DNA of 64,000 bases from Paenibacillus sp. FSL H8-0537 (GCF_038051995.1 NZ_CP150290.1:2842001-2906000), one strand, 5' to 3'. Positions 1 to 8,709 are shown, counted from the stretch's first letter. Notes: generated by a model from the letters alone, not told the origin. A program made the numbers and translations.

Positions 1-1
1 A

Positions 2-1399
2 TCCCATCAAGGAGGACGCGTCATTTATGCGAAAGGCGCTCCAGATGTGCTCATGCACCAGTGCAGCTATGTGCTGTGGGATGGCAAGGTTGTGCCATTT
101 ACAGGCACGCTTAAGAAAAAATATGCTGAGGCCAGCGAAGAGATGGCCCAGTCAGCGCTGCGTGTGCTTGGTCTCGCTTACCGTGACCTGCGGGCGACTG
201 ATAAATGCAATAGCGAGACGGAGGCGGAGAGCCAGCTCGTATTCGTCGGGCTTACGGGCATGATTGACCCGCCGCGCCGCGAAGCAAGGGAAGCGATTGC
301 GGTATGCCGCCGCGCAGGCATCAAGACGGTGATGATTACGGGCGACCACCAGTTGACTGCAGAAGCCATTGCTGGGCAGCTGGGCATTATGCCTCGCGGC
401 GGCATTGCGATGAGCGGGAAGCAGCTGGAAAGCATGAGCGATGAGCAGCTCGATCGTCTCGTTGACAATGTATACGTCTATGCCCGCGTATCACCGGAGC
501 ATAAGCTGCGCATCGTCAAGTCGCTTCAGCGCCAAGGGCATGTCGTTGCGATGACAGGGGATGGAGTAAACGATGCTCCAGCCATTAAAGCAGCGGATAT
601 CGGTATTTCCATGGGGATTACCGGAACGGACGTATCCAAGGAAGCGTCCGCCCTTATTTTGAGCGATGACAATTTCGCTTCCATTGTTTCGGCCATTGAG
701 GAGGGGCGGAATATTTATGAAAATATTCGCAAATTCATTCGCTACTTGCTGGCCTCCAATGTTGGAGAAATTATGACGATGCTGCTTGCGATGATGGTAG
801 GCTTGCCGCTACCGCTCGTGCCGATTCAAATTTTATGGGTCAATCTGGTGACCGACGGGCTGCCGGCGATGGCGCTTGGCGTCGATCAGGCGGAGAAGGA
901 TTTAATGAGCCAGAAGCCGCGTTCGGCGAAAGAAAACATTTTTGCCCGCCGCCTTGGCTGGAAAATCATTAGCCGCGGCTTGCTGATCGGCTTATGTACA
1001 CTGGGGGCATTCTGGATTACGCTGATCGAGGCGCCGGGAAGCACCGAGCATTTAGTAAAGGCGCAGACGGTTGCGTTTGCAACACTCGTAATGGCGCAGC
1101 TCATTCATGTGTTTGACTGCCGCAGCTCGCGCTCGATTTTTCACCGCAATCCTTTGCAAAATCGGTATTTGGTGCTCGCCGTATTATCGTCGCTCATTAT
1201 GATGCTTGGCGTGCTGTACATTGAGCCGCTGCAGCCTATTTTCAAAACGGTGCCGCTTGGCCTGCGCGAATGGTGTCTCGTCTTTGTTGCAGCGGGAATT
1301 CCGACGTTTCTTATGGGTATTGGCAGCGTGCTGGGCACATCCAAGCCTAAAAACAAATCGGGCAAGCTGACGTTTGGCTCCAAAATGTCGACGAGATAA
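2..1399 (+). CDS. Cation-transporting P-type ATPase, calcium P2A type (5' end outside window)
   Basis: The frame is open from the first bases, so only the C-terminal 465 residues are present. It starts inside the nucleotide-binding domain at the KGAPDV motif, then shows TGDH, the hinge motif TGDGVNDAPA, and a C-terminal block of about six membrane segments. The M6-type motif NLVTDG with M5 NVGE matches calcium-binding positions of SERCA-like P2A pumps. This is the family of B. subtilis YloB, which also lies just upstream of the remA-gmk region. It would export Ca2+ from the cytoplasm using ATP. By eye, the M8 position that is a glutamate in SERCA site I reads as alanine, so a single ion site is possible; an alignment is needed. 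The phosphorylated DKTGT motif lies outside the window. Confidence 0.93.
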   Translation, partial: SHQGGRVIYAKGAPDVLMHQCSYVLWDGKVVPFTGTLKKKYAEASEEMAQSALRVLGLAYRDLRATDKCNSETEAESQLVFVGLTGMIDPPRREAREAIAVCRRAGIKTVMITGDHQLTAEAIAGQLGIMPRGGIAMSGKQLESMSDEQLDRLVDNVYVYARVSPEHKLRIVKSLQRQGHVVAMTGDGVNDAPAIKAADIGISMGITGTDVSKEASALILSDDNFASIVSAIEEGRNIYENIRKFIRYLLASNVGEIMTMLLAMMVGLPLPLVPIQILWVNLVTDGLPAMALGVDQAEKDLMSQKPRSAKENIFARRLGWKIISRGLLIGLCTLGAFWITLIEAPGSTEHLVKAQTVAFATLVMAQLIHVFDCRSSRSIFHRNPLQNRYLVLAVLSSLIMMLGVLYIEPLQPIFKTVPLGLREWCLVFVAAGIPTFLMGIGSVLGTSKPKNKSGKLTFGSKMSTR

Positions 1400-1520
1400 C
1401 ATAAAAGTACAAATGTTGATGTATTTAGTGAATAGTGTTTATCCAAGCTTTGCAGTATGCTATCATTAATCAGAATCTTTTATTTATCAATGATAGCCGC
1501 GGCAAAGGAGCGTAAATATA

Positions 1521-2351
1521 ATGAACTTCACTAAATTGCATGGATTAGGAAATGATTTTATCGTTATTGAAGGCGAGCAGCAGCTACCTGATAACGCAGC
1601 ACAGCTTGCTATCGATTTGTGCAATCGATTTTTCGGCATTGGCGCAGACGGTCTCGTATACATTTTACCTTCGGAAAATGCGGATTTCCGCATGCGAATC
1701 ATTAATTCTGACGGCTCTGAAGCAGAGCAATGCGGCAACGCCATTCGCTGCGTCGCAAAATACGTTTATGACAACGGCTTGACTGATAAAGAACTAATTT
1801 CGATTGAAACGCTAGGCGCAGGTGCGCAGGCGGTTCAATTGAGAGTAGAGGGCGGTAAAGTTCAAACCGTTCGCGTAGATATGGGCGAGCCGATTTTGAA
1901 TGGCCTGGCGGTGCCAACTACGGTTGACCAGGAGCAGGTTGTAGAGCATCCGATTGAAGTAGACGGCCGTGAGTTCCGCTTCACTGCTGTATCTATGGGC
2001 AATCCGCATTGCGTAATCTATGTAGATGATGCGGCTAATTTCGACTTGGCAGCATGGGGGCCAAAGCTGGAGACTCACCCGATGTTCCCGCGCAAAATCA
2101 ACGTGGAATTCGTAACGGTCAATTCCCGCGAGCATACGGAAATGCGCGTATGGGAACGCGGTGCTGGCCCGACGCTTGCCTGCGGTACTGGCGCTTGCGC
2201 GACGGTCGTTGCTTCGGTGCTGAATGGTTATACAGACCGGACGGCAACGGTAACGCTTAAGGGCGGGGATTTGCTCATTGAATGGAATGAAGCGGACAAT
2301 CACGTATATATGACAGGGCCAGCGGCTGAAGTTTTCCGCGGCTCTTTATAA
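1521..2351 (+). CDS. dapF: Diaminopimelate epimerase
   Basis: This 276-residue cytoplasmic enzyme interconverts LL- and meso-diaminopimelate, supplying lysine and peptidoglycan synthesis. The N-terminus has the family HGLGNDF signature. Both catalytic cysteines are visible: Cys71 in EQCGNAIR and Cys221 in LACGTGAC. A good ribosome-binding site (AAAGGAG) sits about 9 nt before the ATG. Length is normal for the family. The methyltransferase/reductase gene starts only 13 nt downstream, so the two are probably co-transcribed. Confidence 0.97.
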   Translation: MNFTKLHGLGNDFIVIEGEQQLPDNAAQLAIDLCNRFFGIGADGLVYILPSENADFRMRIINSDGSEAEQCGNAIRCVAKYVYDNGLTDKELISIETLGAGAQAVQLRVEGGKVQTVRVDMGEPILNGLAVPTTVDQEQVVEHPIEVDGREFRFTAVSMGNPHCVIYVDDAANFDLAAWGPKLETHPMFPRKINVEFVTVNSREHTEMRVWERGAGPTLACGTGACATVVASVLNGYTDRTATVTLKGGDLLIEWNEADNHVYMTGPAAEVFRGSL

Positions 2352-2364
2352 GGCGGATACGGCT

Positions 2365-4260
2365 ATGGGAGAGATGAACAGCAAACCGGATTTGCGCTCA
2401 GCAATTGCTGAGCGCATCTTGACGGGGGACGGCGCAATGGGAACCTATCTTTATCAAATGGGGTTCCCTGTCGGCGTTTCCTATGAGGAATTTAATATTT
2501 TGCGCCCTGATGTAATCGAAAATGTTCACCGCCGCTACTATGAAGCGGGAGCACAGGTTATTGAAACGAACACGTTTTCGGCAAACCTGGAAAAACTGTC
2601 GATTTACGGCTTGGAAGCGGAAATGGAAGCGATTAACCGTGCCGGTGTCCGCATTGCCCGCGCTGCATCCGGCCCGGATGCTTACGTAGTAGGGGCGGTC
2701 GGCTCGATTCGCGCCGGAAAGCTTAAAAATACAAGAACCGTCCGCGTCAGCGATGCATATGAGCGCCAAATGGCGGCGCTGCTGACAGAAGGCGTTGACG
2801 GCTTTATGCTTGAAACGTTTTACGATCTTGACGAAATGCTGCTGGCACTGCGGATTGCCCGCAAGCTTACGGATATTCCGGTCATTTGCCAATTCGCAGT
2901 TGAAGACGTTGGCCGTACGCAGGATGGCGTCAGCCTAAGACAGGCGTTCGACCAGCTTACTGAGGAAGGCGCAGATGTCGTTGGCTTTAACTGCCGAAGC
3001 GGCCCGAATGGGATTATGAGGGCGATGAAAGCGATTGAAGGGGAAGCCACATGGCCGCTGTCGATTTTTCCGAACGCTGGTATTCCTGACTATGTGGATG
3101 GCAAATATACGTATGCGGCAACGCCGGAATATTTTGCAGCGTCTGCCCGTGAATTTGCCGATTACGGAGCACGTATTGTCGGTGGCTGCTGCGGTACGAC
3201 ACCTGAGCATGTCGCTGCTATGGCAGCAGCGCTGAACCATTATTCACCGCAAAGCGGCTCACAGGCAGCTGGAGAAACGGCTGTTGCAGAAGCAGAGACC
3301 CTTGTTATGAATCAACAGCCACCAGTGAAACTGGAAATTCCGGATGTTGTTGTGCCAACTGAGCCGAACATCGTGGATACGGTCCGTGAGCGTCATACCG
3401 TTATTGTAGAGCTGGACCCGCCTCGCGATTTGGATATTAGCAAGTTTATGGCGGGAGCAGCAGCACTGAAGGCATGTGGAACGGACGCGGTTACGATGGC
3501 GGATAATTCCCTTGCAGTTACGCGCATGAGCAATTTGGCACTCGCTGCGCTTGTGCAAGAGAAGGTCGGCCTGCGTCCGCTTGTGCACATTGCTTGCCGA
3601 GACCGCAACTTGATCGGTACGCAATCCCACTTGATGGGCCTTGATGCGCTGGGCATTGACCATGTGCTTGCTGTAACAGGTGATCCTGCACGCTTTGGTG
3701 ATTTGCCGGATTCCAGCTCCGTGTATGACTTCACCTCCTTTGAGATGATCCGCATGACGAAGCAGCTTAATGAGGGGATTGCCTTCTCGGGCAAGCCGCT
3801 GAAGCAAAAAGCGAATTTTATCGTCGGTGCCGCCTTTAATCCGAATGTGAAGCATTTGGACAAAGCGGTGCAGCGTCTGGAGCGGAAAATCAAATCCGGG
3901 GCCGATTACATTATGACTCAGCCTGTCTACGACACGGCTTTGATTAAACAAGTGGCAGAGGCGACAAAACATCTTCCGATTCCTGTGTTTATCGGTATTA
4001 TGCCGCTTGCGAGCGGGCGCAATGCCGAGTACTTGCACAATGAGGTGCCGGGCATCCAGCTGTCAGATGAAGTTCGCCAGCGGATGGCTGGACTTGAAGG
4101 GGAAGCGGGGCGTGCTGAAGGCGTCCGTATTGCCAAGGAGCTTCTAGACGAGGCAGTGCTCCATTTCAAAGGCATTTACCTGATTACGCCGTTTATGTTC
4201 TATGATATGGCGGTACAGCTTACGGAATATGTTTGGGAGAAAACAGGCGTTCATCGTTAA
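2365..4260 (+). CDS. yitJ: Bifunctional homocysteine S-methyltransferase / 5,10-methylenetetrahydrofolate reductase
   Basis: A 631-residue fusion like B. subtilis YitJ. Residues about 10-290 form the homocysteine methyltransferase barrel, with zinc ligands Cys210 (FNCRSGP) and Cys275-Cys276 (GGCCGTTPEH). Residues about 345-631 form a MetF-type flavin barrel that reduces methylene-THF. Together they could make the methyl donor and methylate homocysteine. The ATG at 2365 has AAGGCGG about 8 nt upstream; a second in-frame ATG lies 9 nt later, so the start is slightly uncertain. B. subtilis yitJ is preceded by a SAM riboswitch. Here only 13 nt separate the gene from dapF, so there is no room for one. 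Confidence 0.95.
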   Translation: MGEMNSKPDLRSAIAERILTGDGAMGTYLYQMGFPVGVSYEEFNILRPDVIENVHRRYYEAGAQVIETNTFSANLEKLSIYGLEAEMEAINRAGVRIARAASGPDAYVVGAVGSIRAGKLKNTRTVRVSDAYERQMAALLTEGVDGFMLETFYDLDEMLLALRIARKLTDIPVICQFAVEDVGRTQDGVSLRQAFDQLTEEGADVVGFNCRSGPNGIMRAMKAIEGEATWPLSIFPNAGIPDYVDGKYTYAATPEYFAASAREFADYGARIVGGCCGTTPEHVAAMAAALNHYSPQSGSQAAGETAVAEAETLVMNQQPPVKLEIPDVVVPTEPNIVDTVRERHTVIVELDPPRDLDISKFMAGAAALKACGTDAVTMADNSLAVTRMSNLALAALVQEKVGLRPLVHIACRDRNLIGTQSHLMGLDALGIDHVLAVTGDPARFGDLPDSSSVYDFTSFEMIRMTKQLNEGIAFSGKPLKQKANFIVGAAFNPNVKHLDKAVQRLERKIKSGADYIMTQPVYDTALIKQVAEATKHLPIPVFIGIMPLASGRNAEYLHNEVPGIQLSDEVRQRMAGLEGEAGRAEGVRIAKELLDEAVLHFKGIYLITPFMFYDMAVQLTEYVWEKTGVHR

Positions 4261-4298
4261 TAGTATTGAAATGAATAAGGGGAAAGTGCTATTTTCAT

Positions 4299-4397
4299 AA
4301 ATATAAGCATTTATAAGTTTCACATTTATAAATGGCTTATATTTCATCGCGAAACGTTAGCTTTGCCGCCAGAGGAAGGCGACAGCCGTTTCACCTT
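4299..4397 (+). repeat. Two-hairpin dispersed intergenic repeat, copy A (divergent)
   Basis: Hairpin 1 is AT-rich: AAATATAAGC at 4299 pairs with GGCTTATATTT ending at 4343. Hairpin 2 follows at once, from CGAAACG (4350) to CGTTTC (4387-4392), ending CACCTTG. The 3' hairpin matches the copies at 16545-16643 and 32891-32990. Hairpin 1 differs in sequence but keeps its pairing. Function unknown. Confidence 0.6.
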
Positions 4398-4425
4398 GGT
4401 AGAATTTGCGCTTTGCCCTTGTTCG

Positions 4426-4568
4426 TTGCGCCAAAATCATTTAAGATGTATACTAATGAATACTGCCTCCCTGACTGTTTGGAATAACAAGTCGAGGACA
4501 GGCTGTCGTACAGTTCGGATGTTGTTTATACGTCCGCCTAGCGGAAAACGTATGCCCCGGACTTTTTT
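4426..4568 (+). promoter_or_regulatory. Candidate promoter and attenuator-like leader upstream of remA-gmk-rpoZ
   Basis: A promoter-like pair TTGCGC and TATACT (17-nt spacer, 4426-4454) precedes a structured leader. At 4528-4553 a strong hairpin can form: ATACGTCCGC pairs with GCGG...ACGTAT. The 5' arm overlaps GTCCG (4532-4536), which can instead pair with CGGAC (4558-4562) followed by six Ts, a terminator shape. CGGA at 4515-4518 offers a third pairing partner. The two folds exclude each other, as in transcription attenuators. The -35 match is weak and no known riboswitch class was recognised, so this is an inference from base pairing. The rest of the 4261-4694 gap (4398-4425 and 4569-4694) shows nothing else. 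Confidence 0.4.
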
Positions 4569-4694
4569 CGTCAACAATAATGCAATAGTTCTGCCGTTAT
4601 TTGGCAGGTGGAGTGCATTCATCGTCCAAATACTTATACTTAATATCTTGTTTATTCGGGCAGTTGCACGAGGGAGACCGGAGGGGGAGCTTAC

Positions 4695-4955
4695 TTGGCT
4701 ATTAAACTAATTAATATTGGCTTTGGCAACATTGTGTCAGCCAACCGCATTATTTCAATCGTGAGCCCCGAATCGGCGCCGATTAAGCGGATTATCCAGG
4801 AAGCGCGCGACCGTCATATGCTTATTGACGCCACATATGGAAGACGTACGCGAGCGGTAATTATTACGGACAGCGACCACGTTATTCTATCAGCAGTACA
4901 GCCGGAGACGGTAGCACACCGTCTTTCCACTAAGGATGACGATAACGACGAATAG
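4695..4955 (+). CDS. remA: Extracellular matrix regulator RemA
   Basis: An 86-residue protein very close by eye to B. subtilis RemA (YlzA), with the hallmark [16 protein letters not shown] and [10 protein letters not shown] stretches. RemA is a DNA-binding activator of biofilm matrix and osmoprotection genes in B. subtilis. The start codon is TTG at 4695, preceded by GGAGGGGGAG about 7 nt away; no in-frame ATG fits the conserved N-terminus. It lies directly before gmk, as in Bacillus. The yicC-family gene that precedes remA in B. subtilis is absent here. Confidence 0.96.
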   Translation: MAIKLINIGFGNIVSANRIISIVSPESAPIKRIIQEARDRHMLIDATYGRRTRAVIITDSDHVILSAVQPETVAHRLSTKDDDNDE

Positions 4956-4968
4956 TACGGGGAGTCTT

Positions 4969-5586
4969 ATGAATAAGGGATTGTTAATTGTATTGTCCGG
5001 TCCATCCGGCGTAGGTAAAGGGACGGTATGCTCCGTTCTGCGAAAAAAGATGCCTAATCTCGTATACTCTGTTTCGGCGACGACTCGTTTGCCACGGCAA
5101 GGGGAAATTGATGGCGTAAACTATTTTTTTAAGACCCGAGAGCAGTTTCAGGAAATGATGGCTTGCGATGCCTTGCTGGAGCATGCGGAGTATGTCGGCA
5201 ATTGCTACGGTACGCCGCGCGATTTCGTTGAACGGACGCTGGCAGGCGGTCAGGACGTCATTTTGGAAATTGAAGTTCAAGGCGCTTTGAAGGTTAAGGA
5301 AAAGTTTCCGGAAGGCGTGTTTATTTTCCTCGTGCCGCCATCTTTGGATGAGCTGAAGCAGCGCATTACAGGGCGTGGCACGGAGTCGCAGGACACGATC
5401 AATCACCGGATGACGGTGGCGGAAGAAGAGATGAATCTGCTTAGCCATTATGATTATGCGGTCGTGAATGATGAGATTGAAGCCGCTTGTCATCGGATTG
5501 AGAGCATCCTTACCGCCGAGCATTGCAAGGCAAGCAAATATTTAGCGGAGCTGGGCGAGCTGCCAGCTGCAATCGAGAAAGCCTAA
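4969..5586 (+). CDS. gmk: Guanylate kinase
   Basis: A 205-residue enzyme that phosphorylates GMP to GDP with ATP. The P-loop GPSGVGKGT is at about residues 10-18, followed by [10 protein letters not shown], which binds GMP. I chose the ATG at 4969 because GGGGAG lies 5-6 nt upstream and the length then matches family members. A longer reading from 4936 would overlap remA and add eleven residues with no family counterpart. It is one operon with remA and rpoZ. Confidence 0.96.
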   Translation: MNKGLLIVLSGPSGVGKGTVCSVLRKKMPNLVYSVSATTRLPRQGEIDGVNYFFKTREQFQEMMACDALLEHAEYVGNCYGTPRDFVERTLAGGQDVILEIEVQGALKVKEKFPEGVFIFLVPPSLDELKQRITGRGTESQDTINHRMTVAEEEMNLLSHYDYAVVNDEIEAACHRIESILTAEHCKASKYLAELGELPAAIEKA

Positions 5587-5601
5587 GCGAGGAGATGGAA
5601 C

Positions 5602-5811
5602 ATGTTATACCCTTCTATTGATGAAATGGTTAAGAAAGTCGACAGCAAATACTCGCTAGTCGTTGCAGCATCCAGACGCGCGCGCATGCTGCGCAATGGG
5701 GAAAAATCCGAGCTTAAATCGCCAAGATCGGCGAAATTTGTTGGTGTAGCTCTTGAAGAGATTTACGGCGACATCGTTGTTGTAGAATCGAAAGAACCGA
5801 TCGACGAGTAG
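5602..5811 (+). CDS. rpoZ: DNA-directed RNA polymerase omega subunit
   Basis: A 69-residue protein with the omega signature (PSIDEMV, SKYSLVVAASRRAR, KSPRSAKFVGVALEEI). Omega stabilises the beta-prime subunit of RNA polymerase. It starts 15 nt after gmk with AGGAG upstream, and is followed by a clear intrinsic terminator. In B. subtilis coaBC follows directly; here about 14 kb of other genes intervene. Confidence 0.95.
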   Translation: MLYPSIDEMVKKVDSKYSLVVAASRRARMLRNGEKSELKSPRSAKFVGVALEEIYGDIVVVESKEPIDE

Positions 5812-5852
5812 GCTGCTGGCCCTTTAGTCAGCTTATATGGTATTCAGGAGAG

Positions 5853-5881
5853 CAACCGTCATCTATGGCGGTTGTTTTTTG
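5853..5881 (+). terminator. Intrinsic terminator after rpoZ
   Basis: CAACCG...CGGTTG stem (5853-5874, extended inside by CAT/ATG pairing) followed by six Ts. Confidence 0.85.
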
Positions 5882-5885
5882 TTTC

Positions 5886-6080
5886 GGAAACTAGGGTGTC
5901 CATACAAACCAAAATGGGGCCGCAAATCCTTACTCAGCGCTTATTTGAAACCAATCTGATCTGATGGTTCAAGGCTTAAGGAAGCTCAGCATGCCAGTGT
6001 TGCAGGGCTGCACGAGTCGGGAGTAAATGCGAAGGCCCAACCATCACAGCTGTGAGCGGCCCTAGTTAGAGGCCCTAGTG
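5886..6080 (+). repeat. Degenerate TAGGGTGT-ended intergenic segment, copy 1
   Basis: The segment opens with ACTAGGGTGTCCATACAAACC and closes near GGCCCTAGTGAGCGG, so its ends are short inverted repeats (ACTAGGG / CCCTAGT). Blocks such as CAGCG(C/T)TTATT, a TCTG stretch, GGCTTA and a TGTTGCAG block recur in the same order at 16985-17460. No coding frame is seen. It resembles a decayed, non-autonomous mobile element and fills most of the 5812-6143 gap. Confidence 0.4.
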
Positions 6081-6143
6081 AGCGGCCTAGTTAGGGCTTA
6101 GCATGTGAAAATCATGTTGTTATTGCCTTGTGTGATTACTCGT

Positions 6144-6224
6144 AAACAAATCTTTGTTTTTGTTTGAAATATGTATATTCAAAGATAAACAAATATGTTA
6201 GTATAAAAACAAGCAAAAACAAAT
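6144..6224 (+). promoter_or_regulatory. Candidate promoter and operator region of the rhamnose operon
   Basis: Several AAACAAA/AAAACAAAT words occur here (6144-6150, 6187-6194, 6215-6224), with TTTGTTT on the same strand at 6153-6166. They surround a promoter-like TTCAAA / TATAAA pair (6178-6183, 6202-6207, 18-nt spacer). Such repeats are plausible binding sites for the DeoR-type regulator encoded at the end of the operon. This is inferred from position and repetition only. Confidence 0.45.
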
Positions 6225-6245
6225 ATGATTTCGGAGGTTTGCAAA

Positions 6246-8315
6246 ATGGTACAATCTTTATGGAATGCCTCTCTTGCAGCAGAAGTTGAAGCAGGTTTGG
6301 GTGAACTCGTATACCGTTCTAATATTATTGGCACTGATCGCCGTGTATGTAACTGGGGGGGCGGCAACACTTCCTCGAAAACAATCGTAAAGGACTTCCG
6401 TGGCCGTGATGTAGAAGTAATGTTCGTTAAAGGCAGCGGTTCTGACCTTGCGTCAATGAAAGCAGGCAATTTTACAGGTTTGCGTATGGAGGATATTCGT
6501 CCATTGTTCGAACGATCGGAAATGTCGGATGAGGATATGGTAGCGTATCTGGTTAACTGTATGATCGATTCCAAGCACCCGCGCGCTTCTATTGAGACGC
6601 TGCTGCACGCGTTCCTGCCGTTCAAGCATGTGGATCACACGCATCCGGATGCGATTATTAGCTTGTGCTGCGCAGACAACGGCAAAGCGGTAGCGAAAGA
6701 AATTTTCGGCGACCGTTTCGTCTGGGTTCCATATGTGCGTCCTGGTTTTACTCTTTCAAAAATGATCGCGGAGGGCGTGCTCGCTAATCCGAAGGCTGAG
6801 CTTGTGCTTATGGAGAAGCACGGTCTGGTTACTTGGGGTGAGACATCAGAGGAGTGTTATGCAAAAACGATTCAAATCATCAGCGAGGCGGAAGCCTACA
6901 TTGAGGCACGCGTGGATGAAGCGAAGCTGTTTGGCGGCGTGAAGCATGAGGCGCTGGCGGCTGACGTCCGCAGAAGCATCGCGTCACAAGTGATGCCAAC
7001 GATTCGCGGAGCAGTGAGCGACGAGAAAAAAATGATTTTGACATTCGATGATGAAGCCGATGTGCTGCAATTTGTAGGCGGACACAATTCCGGTGTCGTT
7101 TCCCAGGTAGGAGCTGCTTGCCCGGATCACCTCGTTCATACGAAGGTCGTTCCGCTGTTTGTGGATTGGACACCGAACGCGGACGATGTAGAAGGACTTA
7201 AAGCGAAGCTGAAAGAAAGCGTTGCTGCCTATAAAGAGCAATACAAAGCGTATTTTGAACGCAATAAGCATGAAGGCGATGTTATGTTTGAAGCGGCTCC
7301 ACGCGTTATTTTGATCCCAGGCGTAGGCATGATTAATACTGGAAAGAGCTGGGCCAACTCGAAGGTTAGCGGCGCGCTTTACCACCGTGCGATTGCGGTT
7401 ATTAGAGGAGCGACAGCTCTCGGCGAGTTCGTATCGCTTAGCGAAAATGAATCCTACAATGTTGAGTACTGGCCGCTTGAGCTTTACAAATTGTCGCTTG
7501 CTCCGGCTGAAACTGAATTTTCCCGTAAAGTGGCGTTTATTACAGGCGGTGCTGGCGGGATCGGCAGCGAAACAGCTCGCCGCCTCGTTTCTGAAGGCGC
7601 GCATGTGGTGCTTGCGGACTTGAATCTGGAAGGCGCTGAGAAAGTAGCGGCCGAAATCAATGACAAGTATGGCGAAAACAGGGCGATTGCCGTTAAAATG
7701 GATGTAACGAGCGAAGAGCAGGTTACTGCTGCTTATGCGGCTACTGCGCTTGCTTTCGGCGGCGTTGATATTATCGTCAACAATGCGGGCCTTGCTACAT
7801 CTAGCCCATTTGACGAAACTTCGCTCAAGGAATGGAACCTGAACATGAACGTGCTTGGCACAGGCTATTTCCTTGTCGCTCGTGAAGCGTTCAAACAAAT
7901 GAAAGCACAGGGTATCGGCGGCAACATGGTATTTATTGGCTCGAAAAACTCGGTATATGCAGGTAAAAATGCATCGGCTTACAGCTCCGTTAAAGCGCTT
8001 GAAGCACATTTGGCTCGCTGTATTGCAGCTGAGGGCGGCGAATTCGGCATTCGCGTCAACACGGTGCTGCCGGATGCTATTTTGCAAGGCTCGGCGATTT
8101 GGAACGGCAGCTGGCGCAATGAGCGCGCAGCGGCTTATGGTATTGAGCCGGATCAGTTGGAAGAGTATTACCGCAAGCGTACGACGCTGCTGGTTAATAT
8201 TTATCCGCGTGATATTGCCGAAGGCATTGCTTTCTTTGCTTCATCGAAATCGGAGAAGACGACTGGCTGCATGCTGACGATTGACGGCGGCGTTCCGGCA
8301 GCGTTTACCCGCTAA
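6246..8315 (+). CDS. rhaEW: Bifunctional rhamnulose-1-phosphate aldolase / lactaldehyde dehydrogenase
   Basis: A 689-residue fusion, the same length as B. subtilis RhaEW (YuxG). The N-terminal part is a class II aldolase with metal-binding histidines in HVDHTHPDA (His131, His133); it cleaves L-rhamnulose-1-phosphate to DHAP and L-lactaldehyde. Residues about 425-689 are a short-chain dehydrogenase with TGGAGGIG, NNAG and the catalytic YxxxK pair Tyr579/Lys583, expected to oxidise lactaldehyde to lactate. The ATG at 6246 has CGGAGGT 8 nt upstream; an in-frame ATG at 6225 lacks a site. The lactate product fits the lutABC genes downstream. Confidence 0.94.
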   Translation: MVQSLWNASLAAEVEAGLGELVYRSNIIGTDRRVCNWGGGNTSSKTIVKDFRGRDVEVMFVKGSGSDLASMKAGNFTGLRMEDIRPLFERSEMSDEDMVAYLVNCMIDSKHPRASIETLLHAFLPFKHVDHTHPDAIISLCCADNGKAVAKEIFGDRFVWVPYVRPGFTLSKMIAEGVLANPKAELVLMEKHGLVTWGETSEECYAKTIQIISEAEAYIEARVDEAKLFGGVKHEALAADVRRSIASQVMPTIRGAVSDEKKMILTFDDEADVLQFVGGHNSGVVSQVGAACPDHLVHTKVVPLFVDWTPNADDVEGLKAKLKESVAAYKEQYKAYFERNKHEGDVMFEAAPRVILIPGVGMINTGKSWANSKVSGALYHRAIAVIRGATALGEFVSLSENESYNVEYWPLELYKLSLAPAETEFSRKVAFITGGAGGIGSETARRLVSEGAHVVLADLNLEGAEKVAAEINDKYGENRAIAVKMDVTSEEQVTAAYAATALAFGGVDIIVNNAGLATSSPFDETSLKEWNLNMNVLGTGYFLVAREAFKQMKAQGIGGNMVFIGSKNSVYAGKNASAYSSVKALEAHLARCIAAEGGEFGIRVNTVLPDAILQGSAIWNGSWRNERAAAYGIEPDQLEEYYRKRTTLLVNIYPRDIAEGIAFFASSKSEKTTGCMLTIDGGVPAAFTR

Positions 8316-8337
8316 ATTTATTAGGAGTGATGCGGAT

Positions 8338-8709
8338 ATGTATAAAGCTCAGGGAGAAAAGCATTGGTTTATACCGGACGGTTACATTCCAGAGACGAGC
8401 TCCGGCTCGCTGCCTAGCCATGAGTCCATCTGTGTACTGAATACTTCGTCAGAAGAAGCATTGCTGCGCATTACGATCTTCTTCGAGGATCGTGACCCAA
8501 TGAACGATATTCTGGTCGTGATTCCTGCCAGACGTACCAAGCATGTCCGCACGAGCTCTTTAGGCAAAAACGGAGTGCCGATTCCAATCGGCGTTCCGTA
8601 TGCCATTGAGCTGCAAAGCGACATTCCGGTCATTGTACAGTACAGCAGACTCGATTCCACGCAAGCGGAAAATGCATTAATGTCAACGATGGGCTATCCC
8701 ATTAAATAA
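8338..8709 (+). CDS. ASRT-family (sensory rhodopsin transducer-like) small protein
   Basis: A 123-residue protein clearly related to the Anabaena sensory rhodopsin transducer. It shares DGYIP, SHE.(I/V)C.LN, PARRTKHVR and the C-terminal RLDS.QAENALMST block. The ASRT superfamily has been proposed to be small-molecule-binding beta-barrels, several linked to sugar catabolism. No rhodopsin is encoded here, and the gene sits inside the rhamnose operon between rhaEW and rhaA. A role as a rhamnose or rhamnose-derivative binder is therefore more likely than phototransduction. The ATG at 8338 has AGGAG 8-9 nt upstream. The mutarotase gene rhaM found in the B. subtilis operon is missing, so a related job cannot be excluded. 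Confidence 0.85.
   Translation: MYKAQGEKHWFIPDGYIPETSSGSLPSHESICVLNTSSEEALLRITIFFEDRDPMNDILVVIPARRTKHVRTSSLGKNGVPIPIGVPYAIELQSDIPVIVQYSRLDSTQAENALMSTMGYPIK

Noticed and set aside
2340..2365. SAM riboswitch expected before the methyltransferase/reductase gene
   Set aside because: Only 13 nt separate it from dapF, too short for an S-box.
4363..4710. A 115-codon plus-strand frame between the methyltransferase gene and remA
   Set aside because: It runs through repeat copy A and the attenuator-like leader, has no ribosome-binding site and no recognisable motif.
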